From a bacterium (GTDB lineage: Bacteria; Bdellovibrionota_B; Oligoflexia; Silvanigrellales; Silvanigrellaceae): DNA of 64,000 nucleotides. The stretch's first letter is position 1. Every line of letters begins with the position of its first letter. The translations under genes were made by a program, and so were the position numbers. The stretch spans positions 29,919 to 93,918 of the forward strand of contig RGDM01000007.1 of the NCBI GenBank assembly GCA_009918675.1. The letters are read 5' to 3'. Below are positions 37,910 through 47,172 of the stretch, one piece after another. The notes under the pieces are model-generated. The model saw only the letters and a program-made list of their open reading frames with translations. It made no database searches and was not told where the DNA came from.

Positions 37910-39462
37910 CACTGACAACAGCACAGTCGATTGAGAGACTCCATCGCGAACGGGCCAAAGCGCTGGAAGGTGGCGGGTCAGAGCGTATCGAAGCTCAGCA
38001 CAAAAAAGGAAAAATGACTGCGCGCGAGCGCATTGCTGAATTCGTTGATGCCGGAAGTTTTGTCGAATTTGATTCATTTGTCGTGCACGACTGCACGGAT
38101 TTTGGAGTGGATAAACAAAAAATCTTGGGCGATGGAGTCGTCACAGGCTGTGGTCGCGTGAATGGCCGTACTGTCTATATCTTTGCACAAGACTTTACTG
38201 TGTTCGGCGGAAGTCTATCTGATATGCACGCCAAAAAAATATGCAAAATCATGGATCTCGCGGTGCAGAATGGCGCACCTGTCGTAGGTCTCAACGATAG
38301 CGGTGGTGCTCGAATTCAAGAAGGTGTTGCGAGTCTCGGCGGCTATGCAGAGATTTTCTACCGAAATACTCTAGCAAGCGGTGTTATTCCGCAAATAAGT
38401 GCTATTTTGGGCCCCTGTGCTGGCGGTGCAGTGTATTCTCCCGCAATCACAGACTTCATCATTATGACCCAAAACACATCGCATATGTTCATTACCGGCC
38501 CAGATGTCATCAAAACTGTCACCGGAGAGGAAATTGATTTCGAAACTCTCGGAGGCGCCGAAACCCACAATGTTAAAAGTGGCGTCGCGGATGCTGCCTG
38601 CGCCGACGAATACGAAACAATCCAGTTTGTGAAGAATCTTTTAGGTTACTTGCCGCAAAACAATTTGGAGAATCCACCAGTTGTTGCGACCGCGGATCCA
38701 ATCGATCGCGCTGATAATGAATTAAACTCGCTTATTCCCGACAATCCAAATCAACCTTACAGCATGCATGATGTAATTAGACGGGTTTTCGATACGGGGT
38801 CATTTCTCGAAATTCAGCCTATGTACGCTAAAAATCTGATCATCGGTTTTGCCCGTCTCGGAGGACACGCTGTTGGAGTTGTCGCAAACAACCCGATGGC
38901 CCTCGCAGGTGTATTAGATATAAATGCCAGCATCAAAGGGGCACGTTTCGTTCGTTTTTGCGATTCCTTTAACATCCCCTTGGTGGTTTTTACCGACGTG
39001 CCAGGTTTTTTACCAGGTACGGCGCAAGAATTTGGCGGGATCATCAAACACGGTGCCAAACTTCTGTATGCGTTTTCCGAAGCGTCAGTCCCACGATTCA
39101 CGGTCATTACACGCAAGGCCTATGGTGGCGCATATGACGTCATGAACAGCAAGCATATCGGCGCAGACTTGAATGTTGCCTGGCCGTCGGCTGAAATTGC
39201 GGTGATGGGTCCTGAAGGCGCGTGCAACATCATCTTTAAAAATGACATTGCTCAAGCTGAAAATCCTGACGCTAAAAGAAAAGAGCTGATTGAAAACTAC
39301 AGAGATACCTTCGCCAATCCTTATGTTGCGGCTTCAAAGGGATTCATTGATGACATCATCGAGCCTCGCGAAACTCGTCATGTTCTGGTCAATGCCCTTC
39401 GAATGAATACGAACAAACGAAAAACGCTTCCGCGCAGAAAGCATGGAAATATCCCGCTTTAA
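37906..39462 (+). CDS. pccB: Propionyl-CoA carboxylase beta subunit
   Basis: Carboxyltransferase subunit that transfers CO2 from carboxybiotin to propionyl-CoA, giving methylmalonyl-CoA. It has the crotonase-like folds with [54 protein letters not shown] and the family's C-terminal KKHGNIPL-type end (RKHGNIPL). Asp411 in GGAYDVM corresponds to the residue known to favour propionyl-CoA over acetyl-CoA. Length is 518 residues. It starts with GTG inside the stop of the B12-binding subunit, so translation is coupled. Confidence 0.95.
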   Translation: MTLTTAQSIERLHRERAKALEGGGSERIEAQHKKGKMTARERIAEFVDAGSFVEFDSFVVHDCTDFGVDKQKILGDGVVTGCGRVNGRTVYIFAQDFTVFGGSLSDMHAKKICKIMDLAVQNGAPVVGLNDSGGARIQEGVASLGGYAEIFYRNTLASGVIPQISAILGPCAGGAVYSPAITDFIIMTQNTSHMFITGPDVIKTVTGEEIDFETLGGAETHNVKSGVADAACADEYETIQFVKNLLGYLPQNNLENPPVVATADPIDRADNELNSLIPDNPNQPYSMHDVIRRVFDTGSFLEIQPMYAKNLIIGFARLGGHAVGVVANNPMALAGVLDINASIKGARFVRFCDSFNIPLVVFTDVPGFLPGTAQEFGGIIKHGAKLLYAFSEASVPRFTVITRKAYGGAYDVMNSKHIGADLNVAWPSAEIAVMGPEGACNIIFKNDIAQAENPDAKRKELIENYRDTFANPYVAASKGFIDDIIEPRETRHVLVNALRMNTNKRKTLPRRKHGNIPL

Positions 39463-39487
39463 TATCTCGGGAAGGACACTCTAAAAC

Positions 39488-41074
39488 ATGACCATTGCAA
39501 AAAAATATAATGACTTGATTTTCAGACCCTTTAAAAAGGTGCTGGTCGCGAACCGCGGTGAAATTGCAATTCGAGTCATTCGAGCATGCAGAGACTTGGG
39601 GCTCTCACCCATCGCAGTATACTCAGAGGCAGACATCGACAGCAAACATGTATCCATGGCTGATCAAGCATGGTGTATTGGCCCGGGCCCGAGTGCTGAA
39701 AGCTATCTTAGAATTGATCATATTCTTGAAGTTGCGAAAAAGTCAGGAGCAGAGGCAGTTCATCCGGGTTTTGGTTTTTTATCTGAAAATGCAAATTTCG
39801 CAGATGCCGTGCTTGCCGCCGGGTTGGTTTGGATTGGCCCATCGCCAGAAGCCATTCATTCGATGGGTGACAAAACGTTTGCAAAACGAGCTGTCACTGC
39901 TGCTGGAGTGCCATGCTCTCCGGGAAAGAATGAACCACTCAAGGATGTCACAGACCTCAAAAAAGTCATTCAACAAATTGGCTACCCGGTGATCCTTAAG
40001 GCAGCAGCCGGGGGCGGCGGGCGAGGAATGCGTGTCATTCGAAAACTCGAAGAAATTGAGGACGCATTTTCAAACTGCCAACGCGAAGCTTTGAGTTATT
40101 TTGGAAGCGATGAAGTTTTTTGTGAACGATTCATTGAACGACCGCGTCATGTTGAAATACAAGTTCTGGCAGACTCAAAAGGCAATTGCCTGCATTTATT
40201 TGAGCGCGATTGTACAATTCAAAGGCGCAATCAGAAACTCATCGAGGAAGCTCCAAGCAGCTACATCAGTGAAGAAACCCGCGCTGAGATGGGGCGAGTG
40301 GCGGTAAAAGCCGCACAAGCTGTTGGATATGTTAACGCGGGCACCTGCGAATTTATCATGGAATCTCCGGATAAATTCTATTTCATGGAGATGAACACTC
40401 GAATTCAAGTTGAACACCCCGTCACCGAAGCAATCACAGGAATCGATTTGGTCCAGTGGCAATTGCGAATCGCGAGAGGTGAGGCGTTACCCTTTGCTCA
40501 AAAAGACCTTCAAATCCGTGGCTGGGCATTTGAAGCTCGGATAAATTCTGAGGACCCCTTCAACGGATTTAGACCTTCAGTTGGAGAAATTCTTCGCCTC
40601 GAACTCCCAGCAGGACCTGGAGTTAGGGTCGACACTCATCTCTACCAAGGTTATCGCATTCCAACGCACTACGACTCAATGATCGCAAAAATAATTGTCC
40701 ATGGCCAGAATCGCGAAGATGCTATCGCCAAACTTTTTCGCGCCCTCGGGGAAACCGTCATTGACGGAGTCGAAACAACAATTCCTTATCACCAAGCACT
40801 CCTTCAAAGCCAAGCATTCCGAGCGGGCGAATATACGACTCGATTCGTTGAAGAAAATGAGGCACTTTTGAAAGATTTCGAGACACATCAACCTGAATTA
40901 AGCGCAGAAGCTGCACTAGCTGCAGCATTGAAAATCCATTTTGTCCGCACAGGAACACCTTCACTCAATGAGGCACAAGGGTTGAATGCAAAAGCGATTC
41001 AGTCGAATGCATTTGACGTCGGCGAATTGAATCCTTGGTCCCAAGCCCATCGGCTTGATGCAACTCGTCGTTGA
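39488..41074 (+). CDS. pccA: Biotin carboxylase subunit of propionyl-CoA carboxylase
   Basis: ATP-grasp biotin carboxylase that carboxylates biotin on the carrier protein with bicarbonate and ATP. It has the N-terminal VLVANRGEIAIRVIRACRDL, the glycine-rich AAAGGGGRGMR, FMEMNTRIQVEHPVTE and GYRIPTHYDSMIAKII. The chain ends at 528 residues, about 75 beyond the biotin carboxylase core. The remaining part of a normal alpha subunit (BT and biotin-carrier domains) is encoded by the next gene, so the alpha chain is split in two. It is 25 bases downstream of pccB. Confidence 0.93.
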   Translation: MTIAKKYNDLIFRPFKKVLVANRGEIAIRVIRACRDLGLSPIAVYSEADIDSKHVSMADQAWCIGPGPSAESYLRIDHILEVAKKSGAEAVHPGFGFLSENANFADAVLAAGLVWIGPSPEAIHSMGDKTFAKRAVTAAGVPCSPGKNEPLKDVTDLKKVIQQIGYPVILKAAAGGGGRGMRVIRKLEEIEDAFSNCQREALSYFGSDEVFCERFIERPRHVEIQVLADSKGNCLHLFERDCTIQRRNQKLIEEAPSSYISEETRAEMGRVAVKAAQAVGYVNAGTCEFIMESPDKFYFMEMNTRIQVEHPVTEAITGIDLVQWQLRIARGEALPFAQKDLQIRGWAFEARINSEDPFNGFRPSVGEILRLELPAGPGVRVDTHLYQGYRIPTHYDSMIAKIIVHGQNREDAIAKLFRALGETVIDGVETTIPYHQALLQSQAFRAGEYTTRFVEENEALLKDFETHQPELSAEAALAAALKIHFVRTGTPSLNEAQGLNAKAIQSNAFDVGELNPWSQAHRLDATRR

Positions 41075-41092
41075 CAAGAAAGGCCGGCCAAA

Positions 41093-41662
41093 ATGAGATT
41101 CAAAGTTCATCAAAAAGGCGACAAAGAAACTTGGTATTTTGAAGTTGGGGACCACATTCTTGCAAATGGGATCAGATCTGGTCAGATCTTTAAAGCCCGC
41201 AAACTGAATGCAGAATTGAGCCATCTTGAAGACGTCGATGTAAGACTACATCCAGACGGTCGTTCGATTTGCATTAACGAAGTTATTGTCCCATTTTCAG
41301 GAACAGGACTCCTATTAAAAGGACCTGATGCTCGTTTAAAAATGGGTGCTCCAGCGACATTTCGTCGCCTTACAATTGATCAAGTCAAACCCATCGCGGC
41401 GAAAAAATCGACCTCTTCTCTTGGTGGTGGCGAGCAAAAAAGCCCTCTGACAGGAAAAGTTATTTCTGTTCTTGTCCGCGAAGGGCAACCGGTGAACGAA
41501 GGCGACGTTCTATTCACGATCGAAGCTATGAAAATGGAAAACAGAATTCTCGCTGAATGCCGCGGGACCATTCTCAACGTTAAAGTTACTGCTGGCGTGA
41601 GCGTATCGGTCGGTGACTTACTCTGTTCCCTGCAGCCCGTTGCTAATGAGAATGGTACATGA
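41093..41662 (+). CDS. Biotin carboxyl carrier subunit with BT-like N-terminus
   Basis: Carries the biotin between the carboxylase and transferase sites. The C-terminal 75 residues form a biotinyl domain with EAMKMEN, where Lys147 is the biotin site. The 110 residues before it form beta strands resembling the BT domain that joins alpha to beta subunits in propionyl-CoA carboxylase. Together with the preceding gene it makes up one alpha chain in two pieces. Length is 189 residues. Its stop overlaps the next start (ATGA). Confidence 0.9.
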   Translation: MRFKVHQKGDKETWYFEVGDHILANGIRSGQIFKARKLNAELSHLEDVDVRLHPDGRSICINEVIVPFSGTGLLLKGPDARLKMGAPATFRRLTIDQVKPIAAKKSTSSLGGGEQKSPLTGKVISVLVREGQPVNEGDVLFTIEAMKMENRILAECRGTILNVKVTAGVSVSVGDLLCSLQPVANENGT

Positions 41663-42663
41663 TTATTCAAAGAACAGTTGATGTCTCACAACTGACTCGC
41701 CAACTCACAGGTGAAATCCTGGTTGAAGGCATGTCTGATGCATGGCGCTCAAGAATTCGAGCGTTGAGTCGAGCTATTACCTTTCTTGAAAACGATCCAT
41801 TACTTGCCATGAACGTGCTTGCGAATGAGCATTTTGCCGGACAAGCGTGTCATTCGCGAGTCATTGGACTTACGGGATTACCAGGTGCAGGCAAATCATC
41901 ACTCACAAATCTCATGGTGAGAGCTATCCGCAAATCTCAAAAATCCGTTGCGGTCTTGGCAGTTGATCCATCTTCCCCCCTCTCAGGTGGCGCTGTGCTT
42001 GGCGACCGAGTCCGCATGCAAGAACACTTCCGCGACCCAGGCGTTTTTATACGTTCCATGGGAAGCCGTGGGGCGCTTGGTGGAGTCGCACGTTCGACAC
42101 GCGGCGCGATTCGATTAGCGGGGCTACTCGGATTCGATTATATTCTCGTCGAAACGGTTGGGATTGGACAGAGTGAAAGTGAAATCGTTGAGCTGGCCGA
42201 TACCACGGTTCTTGTGCTGATGCCGAATAGCGGTGATGAAGTGCAGTTGATGAAAGCGGGCGTTTTGCAGTTGGCAGACGTGTATGTTGTCAACAAATCA
42301 GACATTGCAAACCCAGCGCGCATGATGAATGAGCTCCACGAGAACACTGCGCCGAGCGACATTTCGCATTGGTGCCCTCGAGTCCTGGCCACAAGCGCAA
42401 CAAACGAACAGGGCATTGAAGACTTGGTGCAAGCGCTAGAAGATCATCGAATTTATGAAACAACGCATCCGAAGGGACATGAAGTCCGAAGAGAGCGCGC
42501 TACGAGAGAAATCCTCAGAGCCTTGCATAACGTCATTGAACCTGATTTCATTTCTGCAATTAACACGCTGAAAAAAAAGGAACTCGAAGACGTTATTGAA
42601 GGAAAACGGCCTGCCCTCTCGGTTGCACACGAGTTAGCCAAGACTTTTAAGAGGAGCCACTGA
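41659..42663 (+). CDS. meaB: MeaB/ArgK-type GTPase, mutase chaperone
   Basis: G3E GTPase that loads, protects and repairs adenosylcobalamin mutases. It has the P-loop GLPGAGKSS (about residues 72-80), the switch region with ETVGIGQSE, NKSD for guanine recognition and the SRGALGGVARST block. Length is 334 residues. It starts within the stop of the biotin-carrier gene (ATGA) and overlaps the epimerase start by one base (TGATG). Its presence supports a methylmalonyl-CoA-type mutase encoded elsewhere in the genome. Confidence 0.93.
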   Translation: MIIQRTVDVSQLTRQLTGEILVEGMSDAWRSRIRALSRAITFLENDPLLAMNVLANEHFAGQACHSRVIGLTGLPGAGKSSLTNLMVRAIRKSQKSVAVLAVDPSSPLSGGAVLGDRVRMQEHFRDPGVFIRSMGSRGALGGVARSTRGAIRLAGLLGFDYILVETVGIGQSESEIVELADTTVLVLMPNSGDEVQLMKAGVLQLADVYVVNKSDIANPARMMNELHENTAPSDISHWCPRVLATSATNEQGIEDLVQALEDHRIYETTHPKGHEVRRERATREILRALHNVIEPDFISAINTLKKKELEDVIEGKRPALSVAHELAKTFKRSH

Positions 42664-43076
42664 TGAAAATTCTGCGAATCAATCACCTTGGCATTGCACC
42701 AAAAAATCCAGGACAGACGAAATTATTCTTGGGTACACTTCTGGGACTTCAAAACTCGGGTGAAGAGACGGTTGCAGACCAAAAAGTTCACGTCACATTT
42801 TTTGAAGCAGAAAAGAGCCGAATTGAAATCCTTGAAGCAACTGAAAGTGGCAGTCCTGTGGGAAAATTTATCGAGGAACGCGGTGGAGGTATTCAACACG
42901 TTGCTCTTGAGGTCGACGATTTAGATGCGTGGTTGAATGCTCTAAAGGAAAAGGGAATTCAATTCATCGACCAGGAGCCTAGAGCTGGAGCCCATCAGAC
43001 AAGGATTGCATTTGTTCACCCGAGATCCACCGGCGGAGTCTTAATTGAACTTGTCGAAGAAATGAAAGGAAAGTGA
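42663..43076 (+). CDS. mce: Methylmalonyl-CoA epimerase
   Basis: Interconverts the (S)- and (R)-forms of methylmalonyl-CoA so that carboxylase product can feed the mutase. Glyoxalase-fold protein of 137 residues with RINHLGIAPKN (metal ligand His8), an IEILEATESGSPVGKFIEERGGGIQHVALEV segment spanning about residues 57-87, and VLIELVEE with the likely catalytic/metal Glu at the end. It completes the propionyl-CoA operon and starts within the stop of meaB. Confidence 0.93.
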   Translation: MKILRINHLGIAPKNPGQTKLFLGTLLGLQNSGEETVADQKVHVTFFEAEKSRIEILEATESGSPVGKFIEERGGGIQHVALEVDDLDAWLNALKEKGIQFIDQEPRAGAHQTRIAFVHPRSTGGVLIELVEEMKGK

Positions 43077-43077
43077 C

Positions 43078-43914
43078 ATGCGTAAACCGGGCCATAGACG
43101 ATTTCGAGTTTCAGTTTGCTCTCTAATCATGGGGTTGAGTTGCGCGAGCTTGTCGCTTTTCATGCTCGGATGCGAAATTAAACCAATCACCGAATTAAGC
43201 GCCGAGGATGGGATTGTTCGTCTGCGCGGACTGCACAAAGAGGAGTCTTGGGAAAGACTCGTTCAAGAAGTCAACGAATATAGAAGCCGATTCCCCTATT
43301 CACAATTCGCTTCTGAGGCGGAGCTTTTGCAAGCAGACGCGTACTTCAGGACGAATCGCCTCCCGGAGGCAATCGCAAATTACGACGATTTTTTGAAGCG
43401 GAACCCGAGTCATGCACAAGCTGATTTTGCTCTATTTCGCATTGCAAAATCGTATGATCAACAATGTCCTGATGATTCAGAGCGGGAACAGGCGACAACC
43501 CAAAGAGCATTAGAAAAGTACAACGAATTACAACAGCGATTTCCGCGCTCAACGCACATTCAGGAATCCACCGACAGATCGGTTATTCTAAAACGGAGAC
43601 TTGCCGAACACCATATTTTTGTTGGCGATTTTTATTGGAAAAAGCAACTTTACCATGCTTCCCTGAGCAGATACCTATACGTCATGGAAAATTTTTCAGA
43701 GCAAAAAGATATCCAGGTATCAGCGCTTAGCAAAGCTTCGGAAAGTTATTTGAAACTTGCAGAACTACTCGAGAAGAACCCAAACTCTGACGAAGTTAGC
43801 TTTTTCAGGTCACAGACACCCAGCCAGCTTAAAGAAAAATCCATCCAGCTGCTTCAAAAAAGAAAGTCCCTTTTAGGCGGAAGCCTTGCAGAACCAATTA
43901 AAAAAGAGGGATAA
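43078..43914 (+). CDS. bamD: BamD-like outer-membrane assembly lipoprotein
   Basis: Probable component of the outer-membrane barrel assembly complex (Bam). The N-terminal signal ends in a lipobox (FMLGC, Cys at about residue 32), so it should be anchored in the outer membrane. The mature part contains TPR-like repeats; PYSQFASEAELLQADAYFR is typical of the first BamD repeat, followed by AIANYDDFLKRNPSHAQADF. Length is 278 residues. It begins one base after the epimerase stop, with GGAAAG as ribosome site, so it is expressed with the propionyl-CoA operon. The link between the two functions is unclear. Confidence 0.8.
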   Translation: MRKPGHRRFRVSVCSLIMGLSCASLSLFMLGCEIKPITELSAEDGIVRLRGLHKEESWERLVQEVNEYRSRFPYSQFASEAELLQADAYFRTNRLPEAIANYDDFLKRNPSHAQADFALFRIAKSYDQQCPDDSEREQATTQRALEKYNELQQRFPRSTHIQESTDRSVILKRRLAEHHIFVGDFYWKKQLYHASLSRYLYVMENFSEQKDIQVSALSKASESYLKLAELLEKNPNSDEVSFFRSQTPSQLKEKSIQLLQKRKSLLGGSLAEPIKKEG

Positions 43915-43971
43915 CCCCCTCAACAGAGAAGTGATACTGCCTCAAGGAAGCTGATTTCTTTTTGAATCTAA

Positions 43972-45159
43972 TCAGAGGTGCATTTTCTTCAACGCATCTC
44001 TGATTTCTTCATTTTCAATAAGGTAAGCTTTGAATGAACCGCTTTTTGCAGATTTCACGAAGCGCAGCGGATTCGCGTCGGCACTCCCAATAAATACGTC
44101 AATGTGGTTGCCATTGATTGCGCCACCCGTGTCCGCAGCAAAAAAATAGCCATCATGAATAATGCTCGCACCGTCGGAAAGAGTGATCTGTGTGCCTCGT
44201 GCCGAGGGAATATACAGAACACTTCCATATGGTATCACCGACGGATCGACTGCGAGAGTGCGATAAGGACGGAGAAGATAACCATTCACTCCGTCGCCAA
44301 ATGGGCCCTTAGCCCGATAAAAACGTGAATATCCTAAATCTGAGAGTCCCACGTACGGAACGCAATCAACTTGCAGTCGGTTTTGTCTTGTTCCAGAAAA
44401 GTTAAAGACAGTTCCAAGGCCGTCCTTTTTAATCACTCGAACAGAGCCCTCAAGAGCAGCGTGGCACCAATCATTAGGACTCAGGGAATATTCAAGGTCA
44501 CGCCCACTGATATCAAGCAGGGGAATGCCATCATAGCCGGCATCAGGAACAATCGGAATCCTATAATAGGTCGCCCAAAGACTCATGACGTCGACGATCT
44601 CATTATCGTGTGGCTCAGGAAACAAACTTTCGAAATCATTATTCTCTCTACGCTCCGCCTTTTTCAGTAACAGCAACCCTTCAAAAAACTTTCTCGACCA
44701 GCGCATCGTTTCGCATGCAGGTCCACCTGAAGCTTCAATACAAAGTTTGTGCATCGAACTCATAAACGGGCCAAAAACATTCACGGAATCTGCACACACG
44801 CCAGAGTGCGAATCCAATTGTGCACCCATAGGACAAGTCGCTATTCCGCGCAGTTCCTGAGCGAACTCTCTCTCCCAATGAAGACCATCACATGGAGCAC
44901 CACCACCAAACGACTTGCACTTTTGTATCATAAAATCAGTAAATGGACCCAAAACTCCGGCTCGACCAAAACATTGATGAAACTTAGCGTCATATGAATA
45001 TCCTTCGGGACAATAAATATCGTCGGGAGTATTTTGCCCTGCAAAACCAATGCCTCGATTTAAAGAATCTGCTTCATCCTTCGTCTGAACCCGACAGGAA
45101 ATAATAAACAGGCACATAATCGCGCATAAAATCTGTTCAACTTTCAGAAATAAAGTCAC
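43972..45159 (-). CDS. 3D-domain lipoprotein with duplicated Cys module
   Basis: A 395-residue lipoprotein with lipobox LFIISC (Cys22). Residues 50-105 and 109-164 form two gap-free repeats, each with four cysteines at identical spacing (C-x13-C? pattern: positions 1, 14, 32, 41), a central GPF and a conserved Trp. The C-terminal part is a 3D domain (RTLAVDPSVIPYGS, FAADTGGAINGNHIDVF), found in MltA-type lytic transglycosylases and Rpf-like proteins, so cleavage of peptidoglycan is likely. It starts with GTG in the stop of the MFS gene (GTGA). The modules may bind the cell wall or other ligands; that is inference. Confidence 0.75.
   Translation of the reverse strand: MTLFLKVEQILCAIMCLFIISCRVQTKDEADSLNRGIGFAGQNTPDDIYCPEGYSYDAKFHQCFGRAGVLGPFTDFMIQKCKSFGGGAPCDGLHWEREFAQELRGIATCPMGAQLDSHSGVCADSVNVFGPFMSSMHKLCIEASGGPACETMRWSRKFFEGLLLLKKAERRENNDFESLFPEPHDNEIVDVMSLWATYYRIPIVPDAGYDGIPLLDISGRDLEYSLSPNDWCHAALEGSVRVIKKDGLGTVFNFSGTRQNRLQVDCVPYVGLSDLGYSRFYRAKGPFGDGVNGYLLRPYRTLAVDPSVIPYGSVLYIPSARGTQITLSDGASIIHDGYFFAADTGGAINGNHIDVFIGSADANPLRFVKSAKSGSFKAYLIENEEIRDALKKMHL
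44671..45012 (-). repeat. Tandem duplication of a 56-residue, four-Cys module
   Basis: Two in-frame coding modules (44845-45012 and 44671-44835, minus strand) with period 59 codons lie in the 3D-domain gene. Each aligns without gaps: CP-x-G start, cysteines at relative positions 1, 14, 32 and 41, a GPF at about 22-24, GG before the fourth Cys, and W-x-R near the end. DNA identity is modest, so the duplication is old. Confidence 0.85.
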
Positions 45160-46403
45160 AGTTGGACTCCATCTGTTTCAATAAAGTCCAAATCGCGACC
45201 GTGAGTCTCTTGCAATGCCCACAACGCCAAAAAGGAACAAGAAAATGCCGCTGCAGCAGCACACCACGCACCAACTACAATCTGACCCGAAGAGGCAAAA
45301 AAGGAAACGATAAAATTCATTGGTACCACTGAAGCACGCACGAAATTAGGAACTGTTGTCGTCGCCGTTGCTCTCAGATTGGTACCAAAGGTTTCTGCAG
45401 TTGTAAGAACAAACAATGCCCAATAACCAATTGCGACACCAAGAAGCGTTAAACTTCCATAGAATAAAGTCGGCGAACGTCCCCCAAACGTGAGGTGAAC
45501 GATAGAGAGCAGCAACGCAGAAAGCATAAAAGCCTGAATAATCTTGCGTCGACTTCCTGCCACATGCGTCAACCAGCCAGATGCCAAATCACCTATTGCG
45601 AGTCCAATATAAACTAGCATCACTGCAAGAGAAGACTTCACTGGGAATTCTATGCCACGCGCCTTTGCTAAATCGGGTGCAAGCGTCGCAAAAATACCGA
45701 CAACGAGCCAAACTGGAACTCCCAATCCAATACACGAAATATATCGCTTAAACCTCTCACGGCGTGCGAAGAAGGTGAAAAATGATCCCCGAGCAGTTGA
45801 ATCTGTAGCTGCAACTTTCGCAAATATCTCAGACTCTCCTGTTTGCATTCGAAGAAACAGAAGCAGCAGACCCAAGACTCCGCCTACACCATAGGCAACT
45901 CGCCAACTGAGAGCTTCGCCGATGAGAGCGGCGGCAACTGAACCCAACAATCCAAATCCTGCGACAATTCCAGCAGCCGCACTTCTCAACTCTTTAGCAA
46001 GAACCTCACTTACGAGAGTAATCGCAGCACCGAGTTCACCGGCGAGTCCAACTCCGGCAATAAAGCGCAAAACGCCATACGTCTGCTCATCATGTATGAA
46101 CGCATTCGCAAGGTTCGCCGCTGAGTAAAGCAAAATTGAACCATAGAGAACTGAGATTCGGCCTCGTTTATCACCGAGCACTCCCCAAATGACTCCACCT
46201 AAGAGCATGCCGAGCATCTGCAAATTAATTAGGCGGATTCCTGACTGAAGAACATTCTCTTCAGAGACTCCTATCTCAAGCAGGCTCTTCTTTCGCACAA
46301 TGCTGAATAGAATGAGATCATAGATATCAACAAAGTATCCAAGCGCAGATACAACAACAGCTCGATGCAATAGAGTTGGGTTGCCAGCCTCAGAATTGAA
46401 CAT
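45156..46403 (-). CDS. MFS transporter, substrate unknown
   Basis: Inner-membrane secondary transporter with about twelve hydrophobic segments. The loop between helices 2 and 3 carries the MFS signature GDKRGRISVLYG, and a second family signature is seen at RFIAGVGLAGELGAAITLVSE. The start is probably the ATG at 46403 because GGAG lies six bases before it; an ATG twelve bases upstream is also possible. Length is 415 residues. It is most like metabolite or phosphate:H+ symporter-type carriers, but I cannot name the substrate. It is translationally coupled to the 3D lipoprotein gene. Confidence 0.8.
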   Translation of the reverse strand: MFNSEAGNPTLLHRAVVVSALGYFVDIYDLILFSIVRKKSLLEIGVSEENVLQSGIRLINLQMLGMLLGGVIWGVLGDKRGRISVLYGSILLYSAANLANAFIHDEQTYGVLRFIAGVGLAGELGAAITLVSEVLAKELRSAAAGIVAGFGLLGSVAAALIGEALSWRVAYGVGGVLGLLLLFLRMQTGESEIFAKVAATDSTARGSFFTFFARRERFKRYISCIGLGVPVWLVVGIFATLAPDLAKARGIEFPVKSSLAVMLVYIGLAIGDLASGWLTHVAGSRRKIIQAFMLSALLLSIVHLTFGGRSPTLFYGSLTLLGVAIGYWALFVLTTAETFGTNLRATATTTVPNFVRASVVPMNFIVSFFASSGQIVVGAWCAAAAAFSCSFLALWALQETHGRDLDFIETDGVQL

Positions 46404-46447
46404 TTTCGACTCCATTCGAAATTCAACTGGCTTTTACAGCGATATCT

Positions 46448-47065
46448 TTAAATCTTCAAGAGCAGCTCTCGAAGCTCAGCAAGTGAAATGCGGCCACTGT
46501 CTGACTGAGATAAACGAACAACTCCCCAATCAATGTCAGCCTGATCAGTGTGTTGTTGAGCGATAGCTAGCAAGGTATTTAAACGGTTAAGATCGAGCCA
46601 TTCGCTTGAATTAGGTAATGATCGTTGATCAGTGAAATTCAAATCACATAGACTTAATTCAAATTCTTCAGATGACTCCTCATCATCAAAGGAACTTTGA
46701 CTCACTTTTAAAGGAAGCCCCTGACTTCTGCATAGGACAGGCCTTGCCGGATAAATTGAACACTGATCATCAATCAAAAATGAGCATTTTTGACTTTCAG
46801 AGCTCATTGCTGCGGCTGCAGAATCAGTGCTCTGCTTAACCCAAGAGCCTTTAATCCTCAGCTTTTCTTCAGGCGTCAACTGCAAAAACCAGGCGTATAT
46901 ATGCTGCGCCTCAATACTGAAAACACTCAAATCAGCAACGCAACATTTCGAACAACCCTTGCCACACATCATATTCTTCTGATGCCGGTTATGAAAATCC
47001 TCAAAAAAACGTGTCACATTGTCCTGAAGTTTCCCGATAAGTGGCTGTTTTTGCCCATCTGTCAT
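46448..47065 (-). CDS. YkgJ-family cysteine-cluster protein
   Basis: Putative metal-binding protein of the YkgJ family (zinc or iron-sulfur chelation). The N-terminal motif MCGKGCSKCC is followed by a second cluster, KCSFLIDDQCSIYPARPVLCRSQG, in residues about 88-115. The function of this family is unknown; several members are thought to bind Fe-S or zinc. Length is 205 residues. An AAGGAG ribosome site precedes the ATG. It is separated from the MFS gene by 44 bases and diverges from a small 80-residue gene. Confidence 0.8.
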   Translation of the reverse strand: MTDGQKQPLIGKLQDNVTRFFEDFHNRHQKNMMCGKGCSKCCVADLSVFSIEAQHIYAWFLQLTPEEKLRIKGSWVKQSTDSAAAAMSSESQKCSFLIDDQCSIYPARPVLCRSQGLPLKVSQSSFDDEESSEEFELSLCDLNFTDQRSLPNSSEWLDLNRLNTLLAIAQQHTDQADIDWGVVRLSQSDSGRISLAELRELLLKI

Positions 47066-47172
47066 GTGTATCTCCTTCCAGGTTATATTTTCCCACGGCC
47101 AGCTTCAATTGAATATGGAAGTTATGCAAACTCAAAAAGGAGTCACAGTGTCTCAACAAGAAGGAGCAAACC

